A stretch of DNA of 41,859 nucleotides from Bacteroidales bacterium (GTDB lineage Bacteria; Bacteroidota; Bacteroidia; Bacteroidales; UBA10428), in the NCBI GenBank assembly GCA_016936215.1, contig JAFGPL010000101.1, forward strand, positions 1 through 41,859, given 5' to 3'. Below the pieces are notes generated by a model. The model searched no databases. It had not been told where the DNA came from and worked only from the letters and a program-made list of their open reading frames with translations. Below, piece after piece: positions 27,313 through 37,034 of this stretch. Position 1 is the stretch's first letter. The number at the start of each line of letters is the position of its first letter. Both the position numbers and the translations under genes were made by a program.

Positions 27313-28779
27313 ATGAAAATAAGAATCCTTCTTTTAGCAATCTTAACAGCGCTGCAGTTTTCATGTAGCGACTGGATGGAGCTTATACCTCCGACAGGAC
27401 TTATCAGGGAAGAATACTGGCAGACCAAGGAAGATGTAAAGGCTGCCGTAATGGGGGCCTATGATTCATTTGCACAGCTTGACGGTTTACTGTTTAAATT
27501 CGGTGAGATGAGGGCAGACCTCGTGCAGGCCGATAATAACCTATCACTCGATGACCAGAAGGTAATGGAAGGAAATATCTACCCGGACAACTATTTGTGT
27601 AACTGGTTCGATTTTTACAAGGTTATAAATTATTGCAACGAAATATTGTTGTATGCACCAGGGGTTAAGGAAAAAGACAACACCTTTACCGATTATCAGT
27701 TGCAGGGTTATCTTTCTGAGGCTTATTTTCTCAGAAGCCTTACCTATTTTTACCTTGTAAGGATTTTCGGTGACGTGCCATTTGCAACAAAACCAACAGA
27801 AAGTGACGATGCAGATATTTACCTGCCAAAAACAAATAGTAATGAAATTTTAGAACAGATATTAAGCGATCTGAAATATGCACGCAGTTTTGCAACTGTT
27901 GACGGTTATCCCACTCTAAGGGAGAACAAGGGAAGGGCGACCAAGGCGGCTTTCGATGCTTTGCTTGCCGATATCTCATTGTGGACATTCGACTACGAGG
28001 CATGTATTACGTATGTCCAAAATATTGAATTATCAAAAAAATATGAACTGATGCCCGGTGACAGATGGTTCGAACTTTTTTATCCCGGCAACTCCCTTGA
28101 GGGCATTTTTGAATTGCAATATGACAATGCACTGAGCCAAAACAACCGGCTTTACGGACTTACCCAAAGGTACAGCTATAATTTTGATCCCAGCGAAAAA
28201 GCTCTTTACCTATTCGGGAAAGAATATGTCCGGGAGCTTAAAAGGGGTGAAGATGTCTCGATTAAAAAATATGCCGATGACGATTTTATTATCTGGAAAT
28301 ATGTCGGAAGAAGTGCTGATGGTTATACTGCCCGTACCGGAACAGACCAGAATAGCTGCAACTGGATAATTTACCGCCTTGCAGATGTTCTGCTAATGAA
28401 AGCTGAAGCATTATCCCAGATCGGCAGGTATACCGAAGCCTTGCAGATACTTAACGATATAAGGGATAGAGCTGATGTTCCCCTTTTGTTGAGCCTGGCG
28501 AATTCGGCCATGGCTTTTGAAGATGCTATACTTGAAGAAAGGGCACGTGAACTGGCCTTTGAAGGTAAACGATGGTTTGACCTGCTGAGAATGGGCAGGC
28601 GGAATAACTACAGCCGTAAAAGCAAACTGATTGAGGTTATCGTTGCCAATGTTCCGTCAACACAAAAACGTGTTCTGGCTGCCAAATTAACCAATCCGTT
28701 GGGCTGGTACCTGCCGATATACGAATCTGAAATTGAACGAAATAAAAACCTGGTGCAGAATCCTTATTATAACTTTTAA
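27313..28779 (+). CDS. SusD/RagB family surface glycan-binding lipoprotein
   Basis: The 488-residue protein has a lipobox (LQFSC, Cys18) and the SusD N-terminal hallmark SDWMELIPPTGLIREEYWQTKEDVKAAVMGAYDSF-type text, followed by helical TPR-like segments (GYLSEAYFLRSLTYFYLVRIFGDVPF). The C-terminal region carries the family signature EERARELAFEGKRWFDLLRMGR. SusD proteins form the lid over the SusC barrel and deliver glycan to it. It follows its SusC partner by 20 bases and is followed after only 3 bases by the next FAS1 gene, so all are one transcription unit. Confidence 0.96.
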   Translation: MKIRILLLAILTALQFSCSDWMELIPPTGLIREEYWQTKEDVKAAVMGAYDSFAQLDGLLFKFGEMRADLVQADNNLSLDDQKVMEGNIYPDNYLCNWFDFYKVINYCNEILLYAPGVKEKDNTFTDYQLQGYLSEAYFLRSLTYFYLVRIFGDVPFATKPTESDDADIYLPKTNSNEILEQILSDLKYARSFATVDGYPTLRENKGRATKAAFDALLADISLWTFDYEACITYVQNIELSKKYELMPGDRWFELFYPGNSLEGIFELQYDNALSQNNRLYGLTQRYSYNFDPSEKALYLFGKEYVRELKRGEDVSIKKYADDDFIIWKYVGRSADGYTARTGTDQNSCNWIIYRLADVLLMKAEALSQIGRYTEALQILNDIRDRADVPLLLSLANSAMAFEDAILEERARELAFEGKRWFDLLRMGRRNNYSRKSKLIEVIVANVPSTQKRVLAAKLTNPLGWYLPIYESEIERNKNLVQNPYYNF

Positions 28780-28782
28780 CAA

Positions 28783-30351
28783 ATGAAAGATCTGATAAAA
28801 ATATACGGTTTACTGGTTTTATCCTGCCTCTTCTCATCTTCCTGTAAGGAACCCGTTGTTGAGGCCGGTTTTGAAGATCAGGAAAAATTAACAATCTACG
28901 ATTACATTACAGAAAACAAAGATAATTACTCCAGTTTTCTCAGCATCCTTGAAAAAGGGGGTATTGATAAGACACTAACGGCATATAATCCCAATGGAAT
29001 TGGGTACACCCTGTTTCTTCCGACCAACAGCGCTGTAGACGAGTTTATTGCCCAAAACCCTCAATATAACACCTTACAGGATTTGCTTGCAGATGAAACC
29101 TATGTGAGGGTCCTATGCAGATATCATATTGTCAACATGGGTATTGAGTCTAATAGTTTCCCATTTGGAGCATTACCTGAATACACGCTTTCTGAAGACT
29201 TTCTTACAGTGGGTTTTGTTATTGAACAGGATACCTCTTATTATAAAATCAACAATGAAGCACCTGTTATTCAGCCGAATATTGAACTCTCCAACGGATA
29301 TATACATGTTATAAGTAATATGCTTAAGCCTGTGGTTTATACAACGTATAACTGGCTTGAACTTAATCCCGGATATTCGATTTTCAAGGCTGCTGTTGAT
29401 ACAACCGGTTTAAAAGAGGTATTCGACCTGAACATGAAGGAGGTTGAAGACATCGCTTTCAGGCCCTTTACGCTGCTTGTTGAGCACGACTCGGTCTTTA
29501 ACAAGAGAGGTATTGCCTCCATTCAAGACCTTATCAACCTCGTAAGCCCAGACAGGACAGATTATGCCAGTAACCTTAACCCGTTATATGGTTTTGTATC
29601 TTACCATCAACTTACCGAAACCATGTTTATGGATGATTTTGTTGACAATAATACCAACTACACTACCTATTCCGCTGTACCTTTGAACATTGACGGATTG
29701 GGCCTTGACATTGCTATCAATAAGGGAAAAGAGATTTTCGATACAATTATCAATACTCCCGATACCACCATTATTAATTATATAAGTTTTGATTACGATG
29801 CAAGCAATGTGCTTACACAGAGCGGTGTAATTCATTTTATTGACAGGGTCATGTTTCAGAAAACCCCTTCACGTGCTAACCAGGTTTTTGAATTCTACAA
29901 TGAGCCCCTCTTTAATGAATATCGTCTCGAACCGGGAGAATACCTCGTAGAAGACCCAACTGCATTACAGGTTGTTAAATGGACCGGCCCTGACCTGATA
30001 TTTGTTGAGACCGGCAATAATGAAAGCCCTGCCTGGAGCGCTGATTACCTTTATTTGAACGGTGATTTTACCATCTCATATACAATACCCAAAATTGTTC
30101 AGGGTAATTATACCGTGCTTCTGTATGCAGATGCATTTTATTATTTGAATGCGCTTATCGAGGTATATATAGACGGGAAAAAGGTTGGAGGATTGGTTGA
30201 CCTGACAACCGGAGGCTCATCATCAAATCCTTTTTTTGAATTCGAGATCGGTTCGGTAAACTTTTTAAAATATGAAGCACATACCGTTGAAATAAGGTCC
30301 CGCATCCCGGGTATTTTCATTTGGGATTATATACGTTTTGAACCATTGTAA
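28783..30351 (+). CDS. FAS1 domain lipoprotein with C-terminal beta-sandwich
   Basis: The 522-residue lipoprotein (lipobox FSSSC, Cys21) has one clear fasciclin domain at about 40-185 (GYTLFLPTNSAVDEFI, GYIHVISNMLKPV) and a second, diverged one at about 190-360 (GVIHFIDRVMF). The last 140 residues look like a separate beta-sandwich that ends WDYIRFEPL, a closing strand typical of CBM6/malectin-like folds. Its position right after SusD is where SusE/SusF-like surface glycan-binding proteins usually sit, so a glycan-binding role is inferred. It precedes the next FAS1 gene by 12 bases. Confidence 0.85.
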   Translation: MKDLIKIYGLLVLSCLFSSSCKEPVVEAGFEDQEKLTIYDYITENKDNYSSFLSILEKGGIDKTLTAYNPNGIGYTLFLPTNSAVDEFIAQNPQYNTLQDLLADETYVRVLCRYHIVNMGIESNSFPFGALPEYTLSEDFLTVGFVIEQDTSYYKINNEAPVIQPNIELSNGYIHVISNMLKPVVYTTYNWLELNPGYSIFKAAVDTTGLKEVFDLNMKEVEDIAFRPFTLLVEHDSVFNKRGIASIQDLINLVSPDRTDYASNLNPLYGFVSYHQLTETMFMDDFVDNNTNYTTYSAVPLNIDGLGLDIAINKGKEIFDTIINTPDTTIINYISFDYDASNVLTQSGVIHFIDRVMFQKTPSRANQVFEFYNEPLFNEYRLEPGEYLVEDPTALQVVKWTGPDLIFVETGNNESPAWSADYLYLNGDFTISYTIPKIVQGNYTVLLYADAFYYLNALIEVYIDGKKVGGLVDLTTGGSSSNPFFEFEIGSVNFLKYEAHTVEIRSRIPGIFIWDYIRFEPL

Positions 30352-30363
30352 AAAGCAAATAAC

Positions 30364-31908
30364 ATGAATTACAAAATTATAATTACAGGTTTGATTGTAT
30401 TCTTCGTTCTGTTTGGCTGTAAAAACGAATGGGACGAACATTACAACACAGTGCCGGAAACAATTGATATGAATGTATGGCAGGCGATTCAGAACGACAA
30501 CAATCTTTCATTGTTTGTCCAGTATGTTAAAGATTTGCAATTTGATACACTTTTTCTTACTGACCAGCCATACACAATTTTTGTCCCCGACAATGAGGCA
30601 TTTACAGGATTTCTTGATACGGCTGTTGTTTCGGCCAGGTTGCTGAATTATCATATTTCGGCTCATTTTATCCAGTCAAACCATATCAACGGTAAAAGAC
30701 GTATTCAGACTTTGGGTGAAAAATTTGCGCTCTTTGAGAATGACGGGCTGCAAGCAACCCTGGATGAAATCAATTTTAAATACGAGAGTCCTTTATATGT
30801 GAATGGCAAATATTATGTATTGGAAAAAGTAGCGTTGCCCAAACCAAATCTATATGAGTATTTTGAAGAAAGCAACCCGATATTGAAAGATTTTATTGAC
30901 AGTTACGATTCAACCATTATTGATAAGGAATTGAGCAGGCCGCTTGGATTTGACGAATTTGGCAATACAATATACGATACGGTTGCAATAGAGTTTAACC
31001 TTTTCGAAGCTATGGTATTTCCTGTAAGCGAGGAATTAAGGTACAATACAGCCACATTTGTTTTTCCGAAGGAAGAAGACTATAACAATGGTTTAACAGC
31101 CATGGCACAATCGCTGGGGCCTAATTTTCAGGACTACAAAGATATTCCGCTTGAGTGGCAGAATGATATTCTTATTCCATACCTGCTCGAATATGGAATA
31201 TTTGACAATATGCTCGAAGAAAGCGCTTTCCTGCCAAGGCCTGGCAGGGGTGATACCATCAGGTTGAAAAATATCCTTGGGGATAGCATTGATATTGAGT
31301 ACCAACCGGTAGAAAAGGCTTTGTGCAGCAACGGGTATGCTTATAATTATGCGAACTTTGTCGTGCCCGATACCTTATATAACAGTCCGTTAAGAATGGA
31401 AGGTGAATATCTTTTAAGGGATGTGGGTATCAATAAATATGCCTGGAATGAAGATGTGGATGTTTCAAGTACTGTTTCTTTTCAACCCTTGCAGGAGTTG
31501 ATATTGGGTACTGCTTCCAACGATTCAATCCTGAGAGTGGCATTTACAAAAAATTATACCGGCTCATTTACAGTTGAGTTCAATATTGACTATGTCTTTC
31601 CGCGTAAATATCTGATGGTGGTCCGCACGCATATGTACATGGGTGGAAAATACAATATTTACATGAACGATCAGTTGGTTAAAACAATAGATTACTACGA
31701 TTATACCCTGAACCGTGGGGCTTACTGGAGTGTCACAGGCAAAAGATATTTTCCCGAAGGCGCTTATAACAGGTTTGATTGCTGGGTGGAGAACCTTACC
31801 GAGTACGGTGTTACAAAAGTAAAATTTGAATATATAGGATATAGTAACAGTACCCTGATAAACAGCGGTTTAGCTATTGATTATATTGACCTGATACCCT
31901 ACAACTAA
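30364..31908 (+). CDS. FAS1 domain lipoprotein with C-terminal beta-sandwich (second copy)
   Basis: The 514-residue lipoprotein (lipobox VLFGC, Cys19) has the same plan as its upstream neighbour. A fasciclin domain lies at about 25-160 (YTIFVPDNEAFTGFL, YVLEKVALPKPN), a degenerate FAS1-like middle region at about 165-330, and a C-terminal beta-sandwich of about 165 residues ends AIDYIDLIPYN. The two proteins share little residue identity by eye but the same architecture and tail motif (DYI then Pro), suggesting an old duplication. Probably surface-exposed and glycan-binding. It lies 27 bases before the second SusC gene. Confidence 0.85.
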   Translation: MNYKIIITGLIVFFVLFGCKNEWDEHYNTVPETIDMNVWQAIQNDNNLSLFVQYVKDLQFDTLFLTDQPYTIFVPDNEAFTGFLDTAVVSARLLNYHISAHFIQSNHINGKRRIQTLGEKFALFENDGLQATLDEINFKYESPLYVNGKYYVLEKVALPKPNLYEYFEESNPILKDFIDSYDSTIIDKELSRPLGFDEFGNTIYDTVAIEFNLFEAMVFPVSEELRYNTATFVFPKEEDYNNGLTAMAQSLGPNFQDYKDIPLEWQNDILIPYLLEYGIFDNMLEESAFLPRPGRGDTIRLKNILGDSIDIEYQPVEKALCSNGYAYNYANFVVPDTLYNSPLRMEGEYLLRDVGINKYAWNEDVDVSSTVSFQPLQELILGTASNDSILRVAFTKNYTGSFTVEFNIDYVFPRKYLMVVRTHMYMGGKYNIYMNDQLVKTIDYYDYTLNRGAYWSVTGKRYFPEGAYNRFDCWVENLTEYGVTKVKFEYIGYSNSTLINSGLAIDYIDLIPYN

Positions 31909-31935
31909 TAATATTTAATCTGATAATAACCAGAA

Positions 31936-34900
31936 ATGAGAAACTATCTGAATATAAAAAACCGAAGCTTCAAGACAACCGGTATAATGTCAAAAAAAAT
32001 TATAAAACTTGCTTTGTTTGTTTGCTTGTTGATGACGGCAGTTTATACTGCTGATGCACAGGATTCACTAATGATAAAAGGTGTTGTTTTATCCGAGACA
32101 GGAAAACCACTCGCCAATGTTACTGTAAGCATTGAAGGTTCATCAGAGCTTCCTGTGTTTACAAACGAAACAGGCGAATTTACCTTAAAATCTGCAACAG
32201 GTGATGACTGGATTACTGTTTCGCCAACCGGAGGTTTTAAAACCAAAAGGGTATTCTTAAACCAGCGAACAGAACTAAAGATTTACCTTACACCCTTGAA
32301 CCTTGCAGCGGGCAATGATAAACTCTCGATACTTTCGCAACAGATTGATAAGAAGAATTTTATTTCATCTTTTACAGAAGTTAATACTTCAGGCATACAC
32401 CTGTCACCTGCGGTATCCATCGAGCAGTTTATGCAGGGTAAAACGGCAGGCACAATGGTTGTTAACAGGTCTGGGATGCCTTCAAGCGGTGCTGTTACAA
32501 GTATCAGGGGGGTTCATTCTATCAATGCTTCGAGCAGTCCGTTATATGTCGTAGATGGTATCCCCGTTACACCTTTCAATACATTCGGGTCTAATCTTCA
32601 GGGATATGACTATAATCCGCTTGTTGCCATTAATCCTTTTGATGTATCTTCACTTACCGTTGTTAAAGACCCTTTAATTGCTTCTACCTATGGTTCAAAA
32701 GGTTCTAACGGATTGGTGCTTATCGAAACACTCGATCCCAGTGTTACCGAAACTACTATTGAACTTGACCTTCGGAGCGGACTTTCATTATCCCCCGAAA
32801 GGCTTATCCCCCAGCTTGATGCAGGCCAGCATAAAACACTGATGAATGAAATGCTTTATTCCTCGGGTATGATGGAAGAAGAAATCCTATACAGGTATCC
32901 TTCACTTTTCTTTACACCCGAAGATGACGGCTATATTGACTACCAGCATAATACTGACTGGCAGCAATTGATTTTCAGAAATGCATCTTTCAACCATATC
33001 AATTTAAATGTTAAAGGCGGTGATGAGATTGCCAGGTATGGTCTTTCTTTTGGTTACCTCAATAACAAGGGTATTATTAAGAACACCGGTTACCAGGGAT
33101 ATAACCTGAGGTTTGTGAGCCGTCTGAATATTTTCAGGTGGCTGAGGATGAATGCTGGCGTTTCACTGCATTATAATACTGCACAGTTAAAAGAAGCTGC
33201 TACAGTGAAAGAAACAAGCCCAATCAGGACAGCTTTGGGAAAATCACCCCTGCTCAATCCCTATCAGTATGATGTTGATGGTAACCTTACATCGCTTATT
33301 GCCGAAGTGGATGATATAGGAGTGAGTAATCCGCTTGCTGTTAACGACAACTACGAGGCAAAAAATAACAACGTGGGTTTTGTGGCTATGGCAAATGTCG
33401 AAGCTTCACTGAACAAAAACCTCACCTTGAACAGCAAATTCAGTCTTACTTATGGTATGCTGAAAGAGCAGATTTTCATGCCCAACCATGGTATGGAGCA
33501 CTATTATGAAGATGAAGCAATTAATGTTGCAAAAGGTACCAACAATGACCTGAAATCAATATACAGCAACACTTTTCTGAGGTTTGAAAAAAATTACGGG
33601 CCATTTCATCATGTTTCATCCAATACAGGGATAAATGTTCAGACCAACCGGTTTGAACTCGACTGGGGTTTAACAAAAAATGCCCACCAAAATGACCAGT
33701 ACCGCAACTTACAGGATGGTCAGAATAACCTCAGGGAAATTGGGGGACAAAACAGGAGTTGGAACTGGATGTCGGTCTATGAAAATGTTTTCTATTCATA
33801 TAAAGACAAATACCTTGCGTCTGCAAGTATTTCAATGGATGGTTCATCAAGGGTGGGTAAAAATGCTGACAATACGCTCAAACTGGCATCCTATCCCTTT
33901 GGATTGTTCTATTCCGCCGGAATAGCCTGGAGGATTTCCAATGAACCGTTCCTGAAAAATGTTTCCTGGCTTGAAGAACTCAAACTTAGGGTTACAACGG
34001 GGAAAACAGGCAATGATGATATTGGTGAATCTACAGCAACCAACTATTACCAGGCAGTTAAGTTTCGTGAAACCGTGGGCCTCTATCCTGCTGTTTTGCC
34101 AAATGGAAATCTCACCTATGAAACCACCCAACAGGTTAATGCCGGACTTGACTTATCACTTTGGGGAAACAGGGTTACCGCGGGCTTAGATTATTTCACT
34201 TCCAATACAAAAAACCTGCTGATATATACCCCGGTGGAAGCATACCTGGGATACAACCTGCGTGCAGAGAATGCAGGCCAGTTAAAGAACAACGGTATCG
34301 AAGCCAGCCTGTTCCTAAGGGTATTTGACATTCAGTCATTCAAATGGGATGTTATGGCCAGCTTTACCACTTTCAGCAATGAAATTACCGAAATGAAAGG
34401 CAACAAACTGGTGACTGAAATTGAGGGGGCTGAACTGGTGAATGCTGTCGGTTCTCCTGTTAACAGCTTTTATGGATATATTTTTAAAGGGGTTTTTGCC
34501 ACGCAGGAAGATGCCAATGCAGCAAATCTTGTCAACGACCGTGATATGCCTTTCAGGGCCGGGGATGCAATATACGAAGACATATCAGGGCCGGCAGGGG
34601 TTCCAGATGGGATTATCAATGATTTTGACAAAACCTCTATCGGATCGCCGATTCCCGATTATTTTGGCGGACTTGTAAATACATTTTCATATAAAAGATG
34701 GACTTTGAGCGCTGCCCTGCAATTTTCTTTCGGCAACGAGATATTCAATTATGTAAGATATAAAAATGAAAGCATGACCGGTCTGGAGAATCAGAGCCGT
34801 GTTGTATTGAACAGATGGCAGTATGATGGACAGGTAACGAACATTCCACGGGCCCTTTGGGACGATGCACAAGGCAATACAGCATTTTCAACCCGTTGGA

Positions 34901-35142
34901 TAGAAGATGGTTCTTACCTCAGGGTTAAGAATATTTCCCTGAGTTACAGAATCCCGGAAAAGTTTCTTGTGTTCAGAAACGCCGAATTTTATGTTTCGGC
35001 AAATAACCTGTTTACTTTTACCAATTATCTGGGTTACGATCCTGAGTTTGCCTATTCTCAAATACAGATATATCAGGGTATTGATTACGGGCAATGTCCG
35101 CAGACAAGACAATTTATTGCAGGTATAAAAATCGGATTATAA
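31936..35142 (+). CDS. SusC/RagA family TonB-dependent transporter (second pair)
   Basis: The 1068-residue protein may start here or at ATG 31987 (MSKKIIKLALFVCLLMTAV), which gives a tidier signal peptide. A carboxypeptidase regulatory-like domain (IKGVVLSETGKPLANVTVSI) is followed by a plug (QFMQGKTAGTMVVNRSGMPSSGAVTSIRGV, PLYVVDGIPV) and a beta-barrel. It lacks the EVVVTA motif seen before the plug in the first SusC and instead reads SILSQQIDKKNFISSF. It is too different from the first SusC to be a recent duplicate and probably takes a different product of the same polymer. The SusD partner follows after 12 bases. Confidence 0.94.
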   Translation: MRNYLNIKNRSFKTTGIMSKKIIKLALFVCLLMTAVYTADAQDSLMIKGVVLSETGKPLANVTVSIEGSSELPVFTNETGEFTLKSATGDDWITVSPTGGFKTKRVFLNQRTELKIYLTPLNLAAGNDKLSILSQQIDKKNFISSFTEVNTSGIHLSPAVSIEQFMQGKTAGTMVVNRSGMPSSGAVTSIRGVHSINASSSPLYVVDGIPVTPFNTFGSNLQGYDYNPLVAINPFDVSSLTVVKDPLIASTYGSKGSNGLVLIETLDPSVTETTIELDLRSGLSLSPERLIPQLDAGQHKTLMNEMLYSSGMMEEEILYRYPSLFFTPEDDGYIDYQHNTDWQQLIFRNASFNHINLNVKGGDEIARYGLSFGYLNNKGIIKNTGYQGYNLRFVSRLNIFRWLRMNAGVSLHYNTAQLKEAATVKETSPIRTALGKSPLLNPYQYDVDGNLTSLIAEVDDIGVSNPLAVNDNYEAKNNNVGFVAMANVEASLNKNLTLNSKFSLTYGMLKEQIFMPNHGMEHYYEDEAINVAKGTNNDLKSIYSNTFLRFEKNYGPFHHVSSNTGINVQTNRFELDWGLTKNAHQNDQYRNLQDGQNNLREIGGQNRSWNWMSVYENVFYSYKDKYLASASISMDGSSRVGKNADNTLKLASYPFGLFYSAGIAWRISNEPFLKNVSWLEELKLRVTTGKTGNDDIGESTATNYYQAVKFRETVGLYPAVLPNGNLTYETTQQVNAGLDLSLWGNRVTAGLDYFTSNTKNLLIYTPVEAYLGYNLRAENAGQLKNNGIEASLFLRVFDIQSFKWDVMASFTTFSNEITEMKGNKLVTEIEGAELVNAVGSPVNSFYGYIFKGVFATQEDANAANLVNDRDMPFRAGDAIYEDISGPAGVPDGIINDFDKTSIGSPIPDYFGGLVNTFSYKRWTLSAALQFSFGNEIFNYVRYKNESMTGLENQSRVVLNRWQYDGQVTNIPRALWDDAQGNTAFSTRWIEDGSYLRVKNISLSYRIPEKFLVFRNAEFYVSANNLFTFTNYLGYDPEFAYSQIQIYQGIDYGQCPQTRQFIAGIKIGL

Positions 35143-35154
35143 ATATTTTTAGCT

Positions 35155-37020
35155 ATGATAAAGTTACACACTCCTATAAAGCATTTGTTCAGGTTTACCG
35201 GGATATTGTTTTTTGCATGGTTTATTGTTTCATGCGAAGACTTTTTTGACCCGCAGCAGGACCTTAGCATCACCGAAGACAAATTGTATGACGACTGGTA
35301 CGAATACCGCGCAGTTGCCATGGGAATGTATGGCCTGCAGCAACAATTGGTTGAACAGTTGCTTATTCTTGGTGAACTGCGGGCAGATCTTCTCACCATA
35401 ACACCAAATGCCGATGCGGATATGGTGGAAATATACAATTTCAATGTTTCAAAAGAGAACAAATACGCATCACCAACCAATTTTTTCAAATTAATTGCTG
35501 CCTGCAACAATTTTCTCAGGATACTTGAAACCAACCATCCGGAGGTTCTCGATCCTGAAGTACCTGTTACCAATTACGACAGGTTATATGGTGAGGCGCT
35601 TTGCATGAGGGCCTGGGCATATTTTAATGCAGTAAGGATTTACGGTAAGGTTCCGTACATCCACGAATCGCTCGTTACAATTGAGGAAATTGAAGAATAC
35701 ATTAACTCCCCCGGTGAGTATATTGATGATGTTTATATAAATTTTTCAAAAGACGGATATTACAATGATACGATTTATAATCAGCCTGTTACGCTTGAAA
35801 AGAAATACTTTGATTTACCTTTGATGATTGATGTGTTTACAAATCAACTTGAAAAAGAAATGAAAGCTGTTGGGGTGAATCATTATATTAACAACAACGA
35901 TGACACCTGGGAGGTAACCATTTGGAATAATTGGGCAGCATCTGCGTTGCTGGGACAAATGTATTTAACACAGGGAAACCTGGCAAAAGCTTCTGCATAT
36001 TTCGGAAATGTCATTTTCAATAGTACTGAAAACAGAAGATATCAGCTTGACAACAGTTTTTCGTATGGCAGTTGGGGAACTATCTTTACCGGAATAGATA
36101 ACCGGGAACATATCTATACAATATGGTTTAACAAGGCAAATTTTCAGCAAAACAGGTTGCAGGAATTTTTTGAACCGTTTGCCCCGGCTAAGTATATGCT
36201 TAAGCCTACACACAGGGCAATTAATATTTGGGAAACTGTTTGGCGATATCAGGTTTTAGATGAAAACTTATCTAATCCGGGTCTTACAGAAATGTCTTTT
36301 GCAGGAGTACCAAGTGATTTTTACAGGGGATTTGGATCATCCTATCTTTACATAAAAAATGGAGGAATATTACCTTCATCTGATTATGAAAATATGCTCA
36401 CCCTGAGGGCAGAAGGTGACGATCGTAATTCAAGGATCATAATGGAAGGTGCTGATACCATTGTTATTAAGTACTCAATCGGCCAAAACCAATATGATCA
36501 TGACGCCAATTACATTATTTATCGTGCAGCCTCTATCCATTTGTATATGGCAGAAATCTATACCTATTATGCATGGGAGCAAAACGGCATTATTCGCACC
36601 AATACCACTGTTGCCCTTGGCTTGGTAAATGACGGGAGCAATTATGATATTTCAGCCAACAGGGAACAACGTGGCGTTAGGGGTAGAGTAGGATTAGGAA
36701 ATGATGCCGATGCTGTAAAAATCAATAATATCATTTATAAGCATGACCCTTATACAAATGAAATTACCGGTTATACAGATTATAGTGGAAATTTTCCCGC
36801 AAAGCAAAAATATCTTGAAGAACAAATACTTGACGAGCGTGCCCGCGAACTTGCTTATGAAGGTGAACGATTTTACGACCTGATGCGGGTTGCCAAAAGA
36901 AGGAACGACCCCTCATTCCTTGCAAATATTGTGTCTTCGAAATACCCTGCCGGCAAACGTGAACAGATATACAACTACCTGCTCGATGAGAATAACTGGT
37001 ATATAAAGTATTTTGAATAA
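35155..37020 (+). CDS. SusD/RagB family lipoprotein (second pair)
   Basis: The 621-residue lipoprotein (lipobox FIVSC, Cys27) carries the SusD N-terminal pattern (SCEDFFDPQQDLSITEDKLYDD), TPR-like helices (LYGEALCMRAWAYFNAVRIYGKVPY) and the C-terminal signature DERARELAYEGERFYDLMRVAKR. It is longer than the first SusD, with an acidic insert at about 185-260. It is the last gene of the SusCD/FAS1 operon. No terminator hairpin follows; the Rhs remnant begins about 20 bases after the stop, which suggests the original 3' end was lost by insertion or rearrangement. Confidence 0.95.
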   Translation: MIKLHTPIKHLFRFTGILFFAWFIVSCEDFFDPQQDLSITEDKLYDDWYEYRAVAMGMYGLQQQLVEQLLILGELRADLLTITPNADADMVEIYNFNVSKENKYASPTNFFKLIAACNNFLRILETNHPEVLDPEVPVTNYDRLYGEALCMRAWAYFNAVRIYGKVPYIHESLVTIEEIEEYINSPGEYIDDVYINFSKDGYYNDTIYNQPVTLEKKYFDLPLMIDVFTNQLEKEMKAVGVNHYINNNDDTWEVTIWNNWAASALLGQMYLTQGNLAKASAYFGNVIFNSTENRRYQLDNSFSYGSWGTIFTGIDNREHIYTIWFNKANFQQNRLQEFFEPFAPAKYMLKPTHRAINIWETVWRYQVLDENLSNPGLTEMSFAGVPSDFYRGFGSSYLYIKNGGILPSSDYENMLTLRAEGDDRNSRIIMEGADTIVIKYSIGQNQYDHDANYIIYRAASIHLYMAEIYTYYAWEQNGIIRTNTTVALGLVNDGSNYDISANREQRGVRGRVGLGNDADAVKINNIIYKHDPYTNEITGYTDYSGNFPAKQKYLEEQILDERARELAYEGERFYDLMRVAKRRNDPSFLANIVSSKYPAGKREQIYNYLLDENNWYIKYFE

Positions 37021-37034
37021 AAGACGCTGTTTTA

